In this document: positions 1 through 8,396 of the stretch, one piece after another
Numbering within the stretch: the stretch's first letter is position 1
Layout of the letters: the number at the start of each line of letters is the position of its first letter
NCBI RefSeq assembly: GCF_030819175.1
Contig: NZ_JAUTBJ010000002.1
Coordinates: 2,428,001-2,492,000 of the forward strand
Direction: 5' to 3'
Length of the DNA stretch: 64,000 nucleotides
Source of the DNA: Sphingomonas sp. SORGH_AS_0879
GTDB taxonomy: Bacteria > Pseudomonadota > Alphaproteobacteria > Sphingomonadales > Sphingomonadaceae
Position numbers and translations under genes: made by a program
Notes under the pieces: generated by a model
Told to the model about the DNA's origin: nothing
The model's input: only the letters and a program-made list of their open reading frames with translations
The model's database searches: none

Positions 1-979
1 GTCGAGGTCGAACTGCCACGACCCGTTCCGACCGGGCGTGACATTCTGGTCGCAGTTCGGGCCGTCTCGGTGAACCCCGTCGACGCGAAGGTTCGCACTG
101 GCGCCGCGCCATTCGACGGACGTGACGAGCGCATTCTCGGCTGGGATGCGGCGGGCGTGGTCGGGGCGGTCGGCCCGGAGGCCACCCGCTTCAAGGTGGG
201 TGACGAGGTCTTCTATGCGGGCGACCTGATGCGCGACGGCAGCAATGCGGAATATCAGCTGGTCGACGAGCGGATCGTTGGCCATCGCCCCCGCAGCATC
301 GGCTTCGCGGAGGCGGCGGCGTTGCCGCTGACGGCCATCACGGCGTGGGAAACCCTGTTCGACCGATTGAAGGTCGACAACCAGCCGGCCGGCGGCGCCC
401 GTGCCATCCTGATCATCGGCGGCGCGGGCGGCGTCGGTTCCGCGGCGATCCAGATCGCGCGGGCCCGCACCGACCTGACCGTGATCGCCACCGCCTCGCG
501 CGCCGAGACGGAAGGCTTGGGTGCGCGACCTCGGCGCACATCATGTCATCGATCATTCCCGGCCGATGGCACCGCAGATCGCCGCGCTGGAGATCGGCGC
601 GCCCGCCTTCGTCTTCTCGACCACCCATACCGATCGCCATCTGGCCGACATCGCCGAGCTGATCGCGCCGCAGGGGCATTTTGCGCTGATCGACGATCCC
701 GCCAGCCTCGACATCGTCGCCTTCAAGCGCAAGGCGGTGTCGGTCCATTGGGAATTGATGTTCACCCGGTCGCTCTTCGACACGCCGGACGTCGACGAGC
801 AGGGGCGATTGCTGGACGCGGTCGCCGAACTGGTGGACGAGGGGCGCATTCGCACTACGGCGACCGACACGCTCTCGCCGATCAATGCCGCCAACCTGAT
901 CGAGGCGCACCGCCGCATCGAGAGCGCCACCACGAGGGGCAAGATCGTCTTGGAAGGCTGGGACAGCCCGCAGGCGTAA
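1..979 (+). pseudogene. Zinc-type alcohol dehydrogenase / quinone oxidoreductase, 5'-partial and frameshifted
   Basis: The reading frame is already open at base 1, so the N-terminus lies outside the window. The visible part has the GroES-like fold start (SVNPVDAKVR), then the Rossmann nucleotide-binding motif IIGGAGGVGSAAIQIAR, both typical of MDR-family NADPH:quinone reductases (zinc-binding dehydrogenase superfamily, ZADH2/YhdH-like). After ATASRAETE the frame changes: continuation AWVRDLGAHHVIDHSR is in another frame and runs to the stop at 977-979. Removing one G near 514-515 restores a continuous protein. Either a sequencing indel or a true frameshift. Cytosolic NADPH-dependent reductase is the family expectation; the substrate cannot be told. 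Confidence 0.8.
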
Positions 980-1018
980 TCTCGACGCGGGTCCCTACGA
1001 GCTACGCGCGCGGGCGGG

Positions 1019-1624
1019 TTAGGCGAACGCCAAATCGCCCGCGACGATCGCCATGGCATGGTCGACGAAGCGCCCCTTCTCGCCGACCGGTGCAACGTAA
1101 CGAAGTGCCTCGCGCGCCAGTTCGGGCGCGCCTCCGCGCGCGATCAGCCATGCGGCGAGATAGGGCGCGGCAAGACAACCGCCCGCCGTCGCGACATTGC
1201 CATGAGCGGCGAACGGTGCGTCGATGACCGTGACACCGGCCTCCACCACCCATGGCTTGGTGGTGAGGTCGGTGCACGCGGGCAAATCACCGATCAGGCC
1301 GAGCCTGGCCAACAACAGCGTTCCCGAACATTGCGCCGCGATCAACTGCCGCGCCGGATCAAGGCGAAGCCGGGCGAGCATCGCCGGATCGTTGGCGATC
1401 TCCCGCGTGCGGACACCACTGCCGATCAGCACCGCATCCGCCTCCTCGAGAAATGCGAGCGGCCGTTGGCGATGGACCACGACGCCGTTCATCGACGTCA
1501 CCGTCTCGGTCGGCGCCGTGATGTGCGCGGCCCAGCCATGCGGGCGCAGCCGGTTGATGATCGCGGCAGCCACGAACGAATCCAGTTCGTTGAAGCCGTC
1601 GAAGGTCAGGACCGCGACCTGCAT
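1019..1624 (-). CDS. DJ-1/PfpI family protein
   Basis: About 201 residues starting MQVAVLTFDGFNELDSF, the usual N-terminus of the DJ-1/PfpI (class I glutamine amidotransferase-like) superfamily. The nucleophile-elbow cysteine is in AAQCSG (about residue 99), and a GGCLAAPYLAAWLI segment follows as in AraC-type GlxA/InhA-like members. No C-terminal DNA-binding domain is present, so it is a stand-alone enzyme rather than a GlxA regulator. I chose the ATG at 1624 because it overlaps the stop of the upstream phzF-like gene (TGATG), implying translational coupling. Members act as isocyanide hydratases, glyoxalases or deglycases; the specific reaction is not determinable here. Confidence 0.8.
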   Translation of the reverse strand: MQVAVLTFDGFNELDSFVAAAIINRLRPHGWAAHITAPTETVTSMNGVVVHRQRPLAFLEEADAVLIGSGVRTREIANDPAMLARLRLDPARQLIAAQCSGTLLLARLGLIGDLPACTDLTTKPWVVEAGVTVIDAPFAAHGNVATAGGCLAAPYLAAWLIARGGAPELAREALRYVAPVGEKGRFVDHAMAIVAGDLAFA

Positions 1625-2472
1625 CACCCTTGCGTCCGTCCGGAGAACAGCGTCCGCGTCGCACCGGCGACCCAAACCTGGCCGGTTTCATCCTGCGAGA
1701 CATGGATACGCCCGCTCCGCCCGAGGCGCGTGCCCTGTGCAGCGACATAGCTGCCGCTGGCCCGGCCGCTGGCGAACAGCCACTGGCCGACGGACGCGTT
1801 GAGGCTGCCGGTCACCGGGTCCTCGATCAGCCCGCCATGCGCGTCGGTGAAGAGCGCACGCAGTTCGAACGCGACCTCGCTGCCGGGTGCATGTGGTCCG
1901 ACGATGCCGATGTCGATATGCTCGGGGTGGTACCGCGCCGGCTCGACCGCCAGCACCGCCTCGGCCGACGCCAGCATGACCGCGATCCAGCCGGGGCCAT
2001 TGTCGGCCCAGGCAGCATCGACGATCGCCGCGCGGTCGATCCGCAGCAGATCGGCGACCTGTGCGATCTCCGCCTTGGTTGGCGTGCCGCCGCGCAGCAG
2101 CGGTGGGGCGGCAAAAGCAAGCTGATCGCCATCGCGCCGGATCGTCACCAGTCCCACGCCGCATTCCTGCACGATCACGCCGTCCTGCTTCGGCTGCCCG
2201 CCCGCTTCCGCCCACGCATGCGCGCTGCCCAAGGTCGGGTGCCCGGCGAACGGCAGTTCGTGCGCCATGGTGAAGATCCGCACGCGATAGTCGGCCGATG
2301 GATCGGTCGGCGGCAGCAGGAAGGTCGTCTCCGAAAAGTTCAACCAGCTTGCGATCGCCTGCATCTCGTCCGTCGTCAGGCCATCGGCATCGGCGATAAC
2401 GGCCAAGGGATTGCCGGTCAGCGGATCGGTGCCGAATACGTCGACGAGGCGAAAGGGGCGGGTCACGGTCAT
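1624..2472 (-). CDS. PhzF family phenazine biosynthesis-like isomerase
   Basis: Starts MTVTRPFRLVDVFGTDPLTGNPLAV, the signature N-terminus of the PhzF/YddE fold, with the conserved Glu in NFSETTF and the ELPFAGHPTLGSAHA motif lining the active site. The C-terminal half carries EDPVTGSLNASVGQWL, also diagnostic. Length (about 282 aa) is normal. Family members catalyse isomerisation/epimerisation in the cytosol; most are not involved in phenazine synthesis and no phz cluster is present. An AGGAG sits directly against the ATG at 2472; the GTG two codons later (2466) would have ideal spacing, so the true start may be there. First gene of a two-gene unit with the DJ-1-like gene, divergent from a MocR regulator. 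Confidence 0.88.
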   Translation of the reverse strand: MTVTRPFRLVDVFGTDPLTGNPLAVIADADGLTTDEMQAIASWLNFSETTFLLPPTDPSADYRVRIFTMAHELPFAGHPTLGSAHAWAEAGGQPKQDGVIVQECGVGLVTIRRDGDQLAFAAPPLLRGGTPTKAEIAQVADLLRIDRAAIVDAAWADNGPGWIAVMLASAEAVLAVEPARYHPEHIDIGIVGPHAPGSEVAFELRALFTDAHGGLIEDPVTGSLNASVGQWLFASGRASGSYVAAQGTRLGRSGRIHVSQDETGQVWVAGATRTLFSGRTQG

Positions 2473-2572
2473 CTCCTGTTGATGATGGCTGGTCCTATCG
2501 CGGAGCGACTGGCGCCGACAGATACACATCGGTACGATCATGCCGAACTGTATTGGTGGGATTGGCAGTACG
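2473..2572. promoter_or_regulatory. Divergent promoter/operator region between phzF-like gene and MocR regulator
   Basis: This short divergent spacer must hold both promoters. A direct repeat GTACGAT lies at 2532-2538 and 2568-2574 and ATTGG recurs at about 2552 and 2561. MocR/PdxR regulators often bind direct repeats and control a divergent neighbour, so the arrangement suggests the regulator acts here. The repeats are short, and the right part would be coding if the regulator starts at 2540. Confidence 0.35.
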
Positions 2573-3985
2573 ATGGCGAGCGCGCCCGACGAAACCCGCA
2601 CCGGCATGGTGGTCCGTGCGATCCGTGACCGGATCGACGCCCGCACGCTGACGCCGGGCGCCCGGCTGCCGTCGATCCGCGCCATGGCCGAGACGAGCGG
2701 CGTCGCGCGCTCGACGGTGGTCGAGGCCTATGATCGCCTCGCCGCTGAGGGGGTGATCCGGTCGCGACCGGGATCGGGCTTTTATGTCGCCGCGCCCTTG
2801 GCCCCGCTGGCATTGGATCGGCTGGTCAGCACGAAGGAGCGCGAGGTCGACCCGCTCTGGATGCTGCGTCAGTCGCTCGGCGAACGACGGCACGAAATGA
2901 TGCCGGGATGCGGCTGGCTGCCCGATGACTGGCTGGCGGGCGACGCGCTGCGCAAGGCGATGCGCCGGGCAGCGCGATCCGACGAGAACGGCACGCTGGC
3001 GGGCTATGCATCCCCCTTGGGCTCGCCCCCGCTCCGGGCGTTGTTGGCGAGGCGGATGGCGGATCAGGGGATCGAAGCCGGCCCCGACCAGATCCTGCTG
3101 ACCGACAGCGGCACCCATGCGCTCGATCTGGTGTGCCGCTTCCTGCTTCAGCCGGGCGATACCGTGCTGGTTGACGACCCGTGCTATTTCAACTTTCTGG
3201 CGTTGTTGCGGGCGCACCGGGCAACGGTGGTGGGCGTACCGATGACGCCGACCGGGCCGGACGTCACCGCCTTCACCGAGGCCGCCGCGACGCATCGGCC
3301 GCGCTTCTACCTGACCAACTCAGGCGTCCATAACCCGACCGGAGCGTCGCTCGCGGCCGCCACCGCGCACCGACTGCTCAAGATCGCCGAGGCGCATGAC
3401 ATGGTCGTTGTCGAGGACGATATCTTCGCCGACTTCGAACACACGCCGTCTCCACGATTGGCCGCCTTCGACGGCCTCGACCGGACGATCCGCATCGGCA
3501 GCTTCTCCAAGTCGCTGTCGGCGGCGGTGCGCTGTGGCCATATCGCGGCGCGACCCGACTGGATTGAAGGGTTGGCCGACCTACGCATCGCAACATCGAT
3601 GGCGGGCAGTCCGCTCGCCGCCAACCTGCTGCACGCGGTGCTGACCGATGGCAGCTATCGGCGTCATGTTGACGGTGTCCGGACCCGGCTGGCCCGGGCT
3701 ATGGCCCGGGTGGCCAAACGTCTGCGGGCCATCGGGATCGAGCCGTGGACCGATCCAGCGGCGGGCATCTTCCTGTGGGCGCGATTGCCCGATAGCGTCG
3801 ACGCCGTTGAGCTGGCACGCAAGGCGATCAATGCAGGGATCGTTCTAGCACCGGGTCCGGTGTTCAGCACCAGCGGCGGATGGCGCGACCACCTGCGCTT
3901 CAACGTCGCGATGAGCGACGATGACCGGCTGTACGCCTTTCTGGAATCGGCCGTGTCGCGCCCGCTACTCGAACCGGCTGGCTAA
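2540..3985 (+). CDS. MocR-type GntR regulator fused to PLP aminotransferase domain
   Basis: N-terminal GntR winged helix (about residues 20-80; LPSIRAMAETSGVARSTVVEAYDRL, then RPGSGFYV) joined to a fold-type I aminotransferase domain. The PLP lysine is in IGSFSKSLSAA (about K324) and the EDDIFADFE and NSGVHNPTG segments match aspartate aminotransferase-like cores. About 481 aa, typical of the MocR/PdxR family. A second in-frame ATG at 2573 is a credible alternative start. Such proteins are PLP-responsive transcription regulators and commonly control the gene they face, here the PhzF/DJ-1 pair. The 3' end overlaps the convergent LysR gene by 21 bp. Confidence 0.9.
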   Translation: MPNCIGGIGSTMASAPDETRTGMVVRAIRDRIDARTLTPGARLPSIRAMAETSGVARSTVVEAYDRLAAEGVIRSRPGSGFYVAAPLAPLALDRLVSTKEREVDPLWMLRQSLGERRHEMMPGCGWLPDDWLAGDALRKAMRRAARSDENGTLAGYASPLGSPPLRALLARRMADQGIEAGPDQILLTDSGTHALDLVCRFLLQPGDTVLVDDPCYFNFLALLRAHRATVVGVPMTPTGPDVTAFTEAAATHRPRFYLTNSGVHNPTGASLAAATAHRLLKIAEAHDMVVVEDDIFADFEHTPSPRLAAFDGLDRTIRIGSFSKSLSAAVRCGHIAARPDWIEGLADLRIATSMAGSPLAANLLHAVLTDGSYRRHVDGVRTRLARAMARVAKRLRAIGIEPWTDPAAGIFLWARLPDSVDAVELARKAINAGIVLAPGPVFSTSGGWRDHLRFNVAMSDDDRLYAFLESAVSRPLLEPAG

Positions 3986-4936
3986 GCGCTCGACCAGGAA
4001 GTCGACGAACACCCGCACCCGTGCCGGCGTGGTGGAGCCGCCGACGAAGACGGCGTGGATCAGTTCGACATCGCCTGGATTGTATTCTTCCAGCAATGGC
4101 ACGAGCCGCCCGTCCGCGATCTCAGCCGCAACGCTGAAGCGGCCGACGCGGGTGATGCCGACCCCGGCAGCGGCGAGATGGCCCAGCGTCTCGCCATTGT
4201 TAGCGACGATGCCGCCTTCGACACTCAGCGCGAAATCCCGGCCTTCGCGGCGGAACGGCCAGATCGGTTCGGCGCGGCGAAAGTTGAAGTTCAGGCAATT
4301 GTGGGCGTGCAGGTCTTCCGGGACTTTGGGCGTGCCTGCCCGCGCCAGATAGTCTGGCGACGCCACGATCACCCGCCGCGCCTCGGACAGCTTGCGCGCC
4401 GTCAAACCGCTGTCGGCGAGCGGACCGAAGCGGATCGCGACATCGGCCTGTCCGCCAGCGATGTCGACCAGCGTGTCGGTTAGGGCGATATCGATCAGGA
4501 TATGCGGATAGGCGCGCGCGAAATCGCCGAGCAGAGGCACGACGCACAACCGGCCATGCGCCAGCGCCGCACTGATCCGCAACCGTCCGCGCGGTGCGCC
4601 CTGGTCGGCGATCTGCTGCTCGGCATCGTCGAGGTCGGCGAGGATGCGCCGTGCGGCAAGGAGATAGGCTTGTCCCTCTGCAGTGAGCGTCAACGCCCGG
4701 GTGGAGCGTAGCAGCAGCCGCACGCCGAGCCGCGCTTCGATCCGATCAATCGCACGCGCCACCGCCGAGGGCGTCAGCCCGAGCGTGCGGCCGGCCGCCG
4801 AGAATCTGCCTTCCTCCACCACGCTCGCGAACAAGGCAAGTGACCGGGCGCGATCGTCGTTGCCAGCTACCTTTGCGTCCAAGGCATAAATCCTTTGCAC
4901 CGGCGGGCAGTTCCGCGGCGCTGCTTCACCGTCCAT
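3965..4936 (-). CDS. LysR family transcriptional regulator
   Basis: Typical LysR protein: N-terminal winged helix (ALFASVVEEGRFSAAGRTLGLTPSAVARAIDRIEARLGVRLL, split here as one HTH region) followed by an effector-binding domain (RLRISAALAHGRLCVVPLL, VASPDYLARAGTP). Normal length. The ATG at 4936 leaves an unusually long lead before the HTH; a TTG near 4882 is preceded by AAAGGA at good spacing and would give a conventional start, so the N-terminus is uncertain. It is divergent from the aldo/keto reductase plus efflux gene pair, which it probably controls. Convergent overlap with the MocR gene at 3965-3985. Confidence 0.88.
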   Translation of the reverse strand: MDGEAAPRNCPPVQRIYALDAKVAGNDDRARSLALFASVVEEGRFSAAGRTLGLTPSAVARAIDRIEARLGVRLLLRSTRALTLTAEGQAYLLAARRILADLDDAEQQIADQGAPRGRLRISAALAHGRLCVVPLLGDFARAYPHILIDIALTDTLVDIAGGQADVAIRFGPLADSGLTARKLSEARRVIVASPDYLARAGTPKVPEDLHAHNCLNFNFRRAEPIWPFRREGRDFALSVEGGIVANNGETLGHLAAAGVGITRVGRFSVAAEIADGRLVPLLEEYNPGDVELIHAVFVGGSTTPARVRVFVDFLVERLASRFE

Positions 4937-4975
4937 CTATGCGCCTGACGAATGACATTCGAGAAAGGAGGTGTC

Positions 4976-6010
4976 ATGGAATATCGGCAATTGGGATCGT
5001 CCGGCCTGCGCGTTCCGGCGCTGTCGTTCGGCGCGGGGACCTTCGGCGGCAAGGGACCGCTGTTCAGCGCGTGGGGCACAAGCGACGCCGCCGAGGCGCG
5101 GCGGCTGGTCGACATCTGCCTCGACGCGGGCGTGACGCTGTTCGACACCGCCGACGTCTATTCGGACGGCGCGTCGGAACAGGTGCTGGGCGAGGCAATC
5201 AAGGGGCGGCGCGATGCCGTCCTGATCTCGACCAAGACCGGCCTGCCGATGGGTGACGGCCCGCAGGACTGGGGCGCATCGCGGGCGCGGCTGACCGGCG
5301 CGGTCGAGGCGGCGTTGCGGCGGCTCGGTACGGACCGGATCGACCTGCTCCAGCTTCACGCCTTCGATGCGTCAACGCCGACCGAGGAGGTGATAGGCAC
5401 GCTCGACCGGCTGATCGCGGACGGCAAGGTGCGTTATGCCGGCGTCTCCAACTATCCCGGCTGGCAGATCATGAAGGCGCAAGCGCTGGCCGATCGCCAT
5501 GGCTGGCCCCGCCTCGTCGCGCATCAGGTCTATTACTCGCTGATCGGCCGTGCGTATGAATGGGATCTGATGCCGCTCGGCGCGGATCAGGGTGTCGGTG
5601 CGCTGGTCTGGAGCCCGCTCGGCTGGGGGCGGTTGACCGGCAAGATCGGGCGGGGACGGCCGATCCCGACAGGGAGCCGGTTGCACGAAACCGCGCAGTT
5701 CGCGCCACCAGTCGAGGACGAGCATCTCTACCGCGTCGTCGATGCGCTGGAAGCGGTGGCGGTGGAGACGGGCAAGACCGTGCCCCAGGTCGCGATCAAC
5801 TGGCTGTTGCGGCGTCCGACCGTGTCGTCGGTCATCATCGGTGCGCGCGACGAGGCGCAGTTGCGCGACAATCTGGGTGCGGTCGGCTGGGCGCTGTCGC
5901 CCGAGCAGGTGGCGGCGCTCGACGCGGCAAGCGACGTGCTGCCGCCCTATCCGCACACCCCCTACCGGCAGCAGGAGGGCTTCGCCCGCCTCGCGCCGCC
6001 GATGGTTTGA
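4976..6010 (+). CDS. Aldo/keto reductase
   Basis: Cytosolic NADPH-dependent carbonyl reductase of the AKR superfamily. Visible catalytic tetrad elements: Asp and Tyr in LFDTADVYSDG, Lys in ISTKTG, His in LLQLHAFD; C-terminal cofactor motif SSVIIGARDEAQLRDNL. Start chosen at 4976 because AAAGGAGG lies five bases upstream; an upstream ATG at 4952 would put the ribosome site inside the gene. Stop is 13 bp before the efflux permease, so the two are probably co-transcribed. Divergent from a LysR regulator. Related to the second AKR at 9443 but with a different C-terminus; substrate unknown. Confidence 0.92.
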   Translation: MEYRQLGSSGLRVPALSFGAGTFGGKGPLFSAWGTSDAAEARRLVDICLDAGVTLFDTADVYSDGASEQVLGEAIKGRRDAVLISTKTGLPMGDGPQDWGASRARLTGAVEAALRRLGTDRIDLLQLHAFDASTPTEEVIGTLDRLIADGKVRYAGVSNYPGWQIMKAQALADRHGWPRLVAHQVYYSLIGRAYEWDLMPLGADQGVGALVWSPLGWGRLTGKIGRGRPIPTGSRLHETAQFAPPVEDEHLYRVVDALEAVAVETGKTVPQVAINWLLRRPTVSSVIIGARDEAQLRDNLGAVGWALSPEQVAALDAASDVLPPYPHTPYRQQEGFARLAPPMV

Positions 6011-6023
6011 GGGAGCCACGATC

Positions 6024-7166
6024 ATGAAGTTCAACCTCGGATTGCTCGCGCTGGCGGTCGGCGCCTTCGGCATAGGCGTGACCGAATTCGCGCCGATGGG
6101 CATGTTGCCGGTGATCGCGGGGGACCTGCACGTGTCGATCCCCGCCGCCGGGCTGCTGGTCAGCGCCTATGCGATGGGCGTGCTGATCGGCGCGCCACTG
6201 ATGACGCTGACCACCGGGCGGATCGACCGGCGGACATTGCTGATCGCTTTGATGGGCATCTTCACGCTCGGCAACGCGCTGTCTGCCGCAGCGGGCGGAT
6301 ACTGGATGCTGATGGCGGCGCGGGTCGTCACCTCGTTCAACCATGGCGCGTTCTTCGGCGTCGGATCGGTCGTCGCCGCCAACCTCGTGCCGCCGGACAA
6401 GCGCGCGGGCGCGGTGGCGGCGATGTTCACCGGGCTGACCGTCGCGACCATCGGCGGCGTGCCGGCGGCGACCTGGGTCAGCGAGGCGGTTGGCTGGCGC
6501 ACGGCGTTCGCCGGGATCGCGGGCGTCGGGGCGATCGCGATGCTGTCGCTGCCGGCTGCGGAGGGCGGCGACATGCGCGCCGAACTGCGCGTGTTGACGC
6601 GCGGGCCGGTGGTGATGGCGCTGGCCCTGACCACGATCGGCTTTGGAGGCGTCTTCACCGTGTTCACCTATATCGTGCCCATCTTGCGGGATGTGACGCA
6701 TGCCTCGACCGGCTGTGTCACCGCGATGCTGATGCTGTTCGGCGTCGGCGCGACGATTGGCAACGGCATCGGCGGGCGGCTTGCGGACCGTTCGGTCGAC
6801 CGGGCTCTGACGACGATGCTGGCGATCATGGCGCTGACGCTGCTTGCCTTCACGGTTCTCATGCAATGGCCGGTGACCGCTGCCATCGCGATCCTGGTCT
6901 GGGGCATCGCCAGCTTCGCCATCGTGCCGCCCTTGCAGATGCGCGTGATGGACGCGGCCTCGGACGCGCCGAACCTCGCCTCCGCGATGAATATCGGCGC
7001 GTTCAACCTCGGCAACGCGATCGGCGCGGCGCTGGGCGGGGGCGTGATCGGGGCTGGGTTCGGACTGCCGGCCGTGTCGCTCGCGGGGGCGATGATGGCC
7101 TCGGTGGCGCTTGTGATGCTCCTGGCGTTCCGGCGTCAGCCAAGCGCCAAGGCCTGCCCGGCCTGA
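6024..7166 (+). CDS. AraJ-like MFS efflux transporter
   Basis: Inner-membrane major facilitator with about 12 hydrophobic segments. The start MKFNLGLLALAVGAFGIGVTEF and PMGMLPVIAGDL match the AraJ/YdhP drug:H+ antiporter-1 group, and GRIDRRTLL is the loop 2-3 motif. The ATG at 6024 is the first Met matching the family's short N-terminus; the frame is open further upstream only as read-through of the AKR gene. Follows the aldo/keto reductase by 13 bp. Probably exports a small metabolite or toxic compound; direction is inferred from family only. Confidence 0.9.
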   Translation: MKFNLGLLALAVGAFGIGVTEFAPMGMLPVIAGDLHVSIPAAGLLVSAYAMGVLIGAPLMTLTTGRIDRRTLLIALMGIFTLGNALSAAAGGYWMLMAARVVTSFNHGAFFGVGSVVAANLVPPDKRAGAVAAMFTGLTVATIGGVPAATWVSEAVGWRTAFAGIAGVGAIAMLSLPAAEGGDMRAELRVLTRGPVVMALALTTIGFGGVFTVFTYIVPILRDVTHASTGCVTAMLMLFGVGATIGNGIGGRLADRSVDRALTTMLAIMALTLLAFTVLMQWPVTAAIAILVWGIASFAIVPPLQMRVMDAASDAPNLASAMNIGAFNLGNAIGAALGGGVIGAGFGLPAVSLAGAMMASVALVMLLAFRRQPSAKACPA

Positions 7167-7189
7167 CGGGCGGCGACATCAGCCTCGAG

Positions 7190-7331
7190 TCACAGCCGCT
7201 TACGCATCCGGGTCAACGGCACGACGACGCCATCGACTTGCATATCGACGCGCCCAATCTTGTAGCCACAGGCCTCATCGAGCAGCACGCCGCCCCACCG
7301 TGCCCATCAGTTCGATCGCCAACGGGACGGT
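7190..7331 (-). pseudogene. Orphan 3' remnant of an unrecognised gene, with internal frameshift
   Basis: Between the stop of the membrane-protein gene (7332) and the end of the efflux gene (7166), the minus strand reads like a protein C-terminus in two frames: TVPLAIELMGTV, then GVLLDEACGYKIGRVDMQVD, ending at a stop at 7190-7192 after LTRMRKRL. The frames join if one base of the CCCC run at 7293-7296 is removed. No start or upstream part exists, so this appears to be the tail of a gene whose front was lost, perhaps when the neighbouring lower-GC gene arrived. I do not recognise the family. Confidence 0.35.
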
Positions 7332-8348
7332 CTAATGGCTTGGCACCTTCGGGCGATGCTGCTCTACAAGGGCCGTCCACTCGCGAATGATCCGGCGGCG
7401 CTCCATGCTCGTCTTGCCCGCCAGCGAACGGAGCCGCGCGAATGCCGCCGGACGGCTACACCCCTTCACCTCGAAGAACAGCACCGGCCGTTCGGCCACC
7501 CCCAAGTTACAGATCTCACCGGCATCACTTGGCTGAAGGACCGAAGCCGGTCGGCCGCCACCGAGATTGGCGGTGTACAAGGCGCTGGCGATCATGATGC
7601 CACCGTCGGGCGAAGCCTGTTGCGCGGTCCAACCGACGGTCAGCAGCAGGCCCAGCAAAATGCCCATGACCGGCTGCCAGATCGACACGACGAGCATCGC
7701 GACAAGCAGCAGCATCAAGGCGACAGCAGCTAAGTTCGGACAGTTGCCAGCGATCGACTGGGCCAGCGGAGCTAGCAACACGAATAACGACGCGGTCCAG
7801 ACCATCACCAGCAACGCCATCGCCCCGAATCCCACGATGAACGCCCAGAACCGCTTTTGAGACGGTACGAATCCGATCGCGGCCCAGGCGCCTCCCAGCG
7901 CGCCGAGCACTATGGCGGAAATCATCGCAATCGCCAGCCAGGACTCTCGATACCACAGTAGGCCGACCAGAATTACTATGACGACCAGCACAGTCGTTAT
8001 GCACGCTCTTTTGACATTCGGGTGCGGCAAACCCGGCGCATTCAAGCGGACAGCCATGGTCATCGTGGATGGCATGAAGACGATCAGAGCAAATGCGAAG
8101 GCCGAGGCAATGCTGAAGAGCAGCAGATATACCCACATGCCGTTTTGGAGCACAGGGATGGCCGATTGATCCAGATATCCCAGAAATCCGTTGAACAGAA
8201 TCACCACCGGGACCGACATAAATGCCCCCATAGCGATCAGCACGGCAGAAATTTTCTGAGCGGTATCGAGAAATGGCGCGTAGCGCCTATTCTGTTTGAT
8301 CATCCAGACGATAGTGGTCGATGCTACGGCCAAAATCCTGCCCCCCAC
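7332..8348 (-). CDS. Hypothetical multi-pass membrane protein
   Basis: About 338 aa. Roughly eight hydrophobic segments fill the first 250 residues (for example AVLIAMGAFMSVPVVILF, VYLLLFSIASAFAFALIVF, TTVLVVIVILVGLLW, VALMLLLVAMLVVSIW), followed by a soluble basic C-terminus. No recognised family. The open frame begins with GTG at 8348; an ATG at 8303 (MIKQNRRYAPF) is an alternative, neither with a good ribosome site. The DNA is visibly less GC-rich than its neighbours, especially near its 5' end, which suggests recent acquisition. It stands alone between an efflux gene and an AraC regulator with a gene remnant behind it. Confidence 0.6.
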   Translation of the reverse strand: MGGRILAVASTTIVWMIKQNRRYAPFLDTAQKISAVLIAMGAFMSVPVVILFNGFLGYLDQSAIPVLQNGMWVYLLLFSIASAFAFALIVFMPSTMTMAVRLNAPGLPHPNVKRACITTVLVVIVILVGLLWYRESWLAIAMISAIVLGALGGAWAAIGFVPSQKRFWAFIVGFGAMALLVMVWTASLFVLLAPLAQSIAGNCPNLAAVALMLLLVAMLVVSIWQPVMGILLGLLLTVGWTAQQASPDGGIMIASALYTANLGGGRPASVLQPSDAGEICNLGVAERPVLFFEVKGCSRPAAFARLRSLAGKTSMERRRIIREWTALVEQHRPKVPSH

Positions 8349-8396
8349 GTCTTCGATATACGCGCCACACCATAGAAATCCGGCCTTTATGAAATA

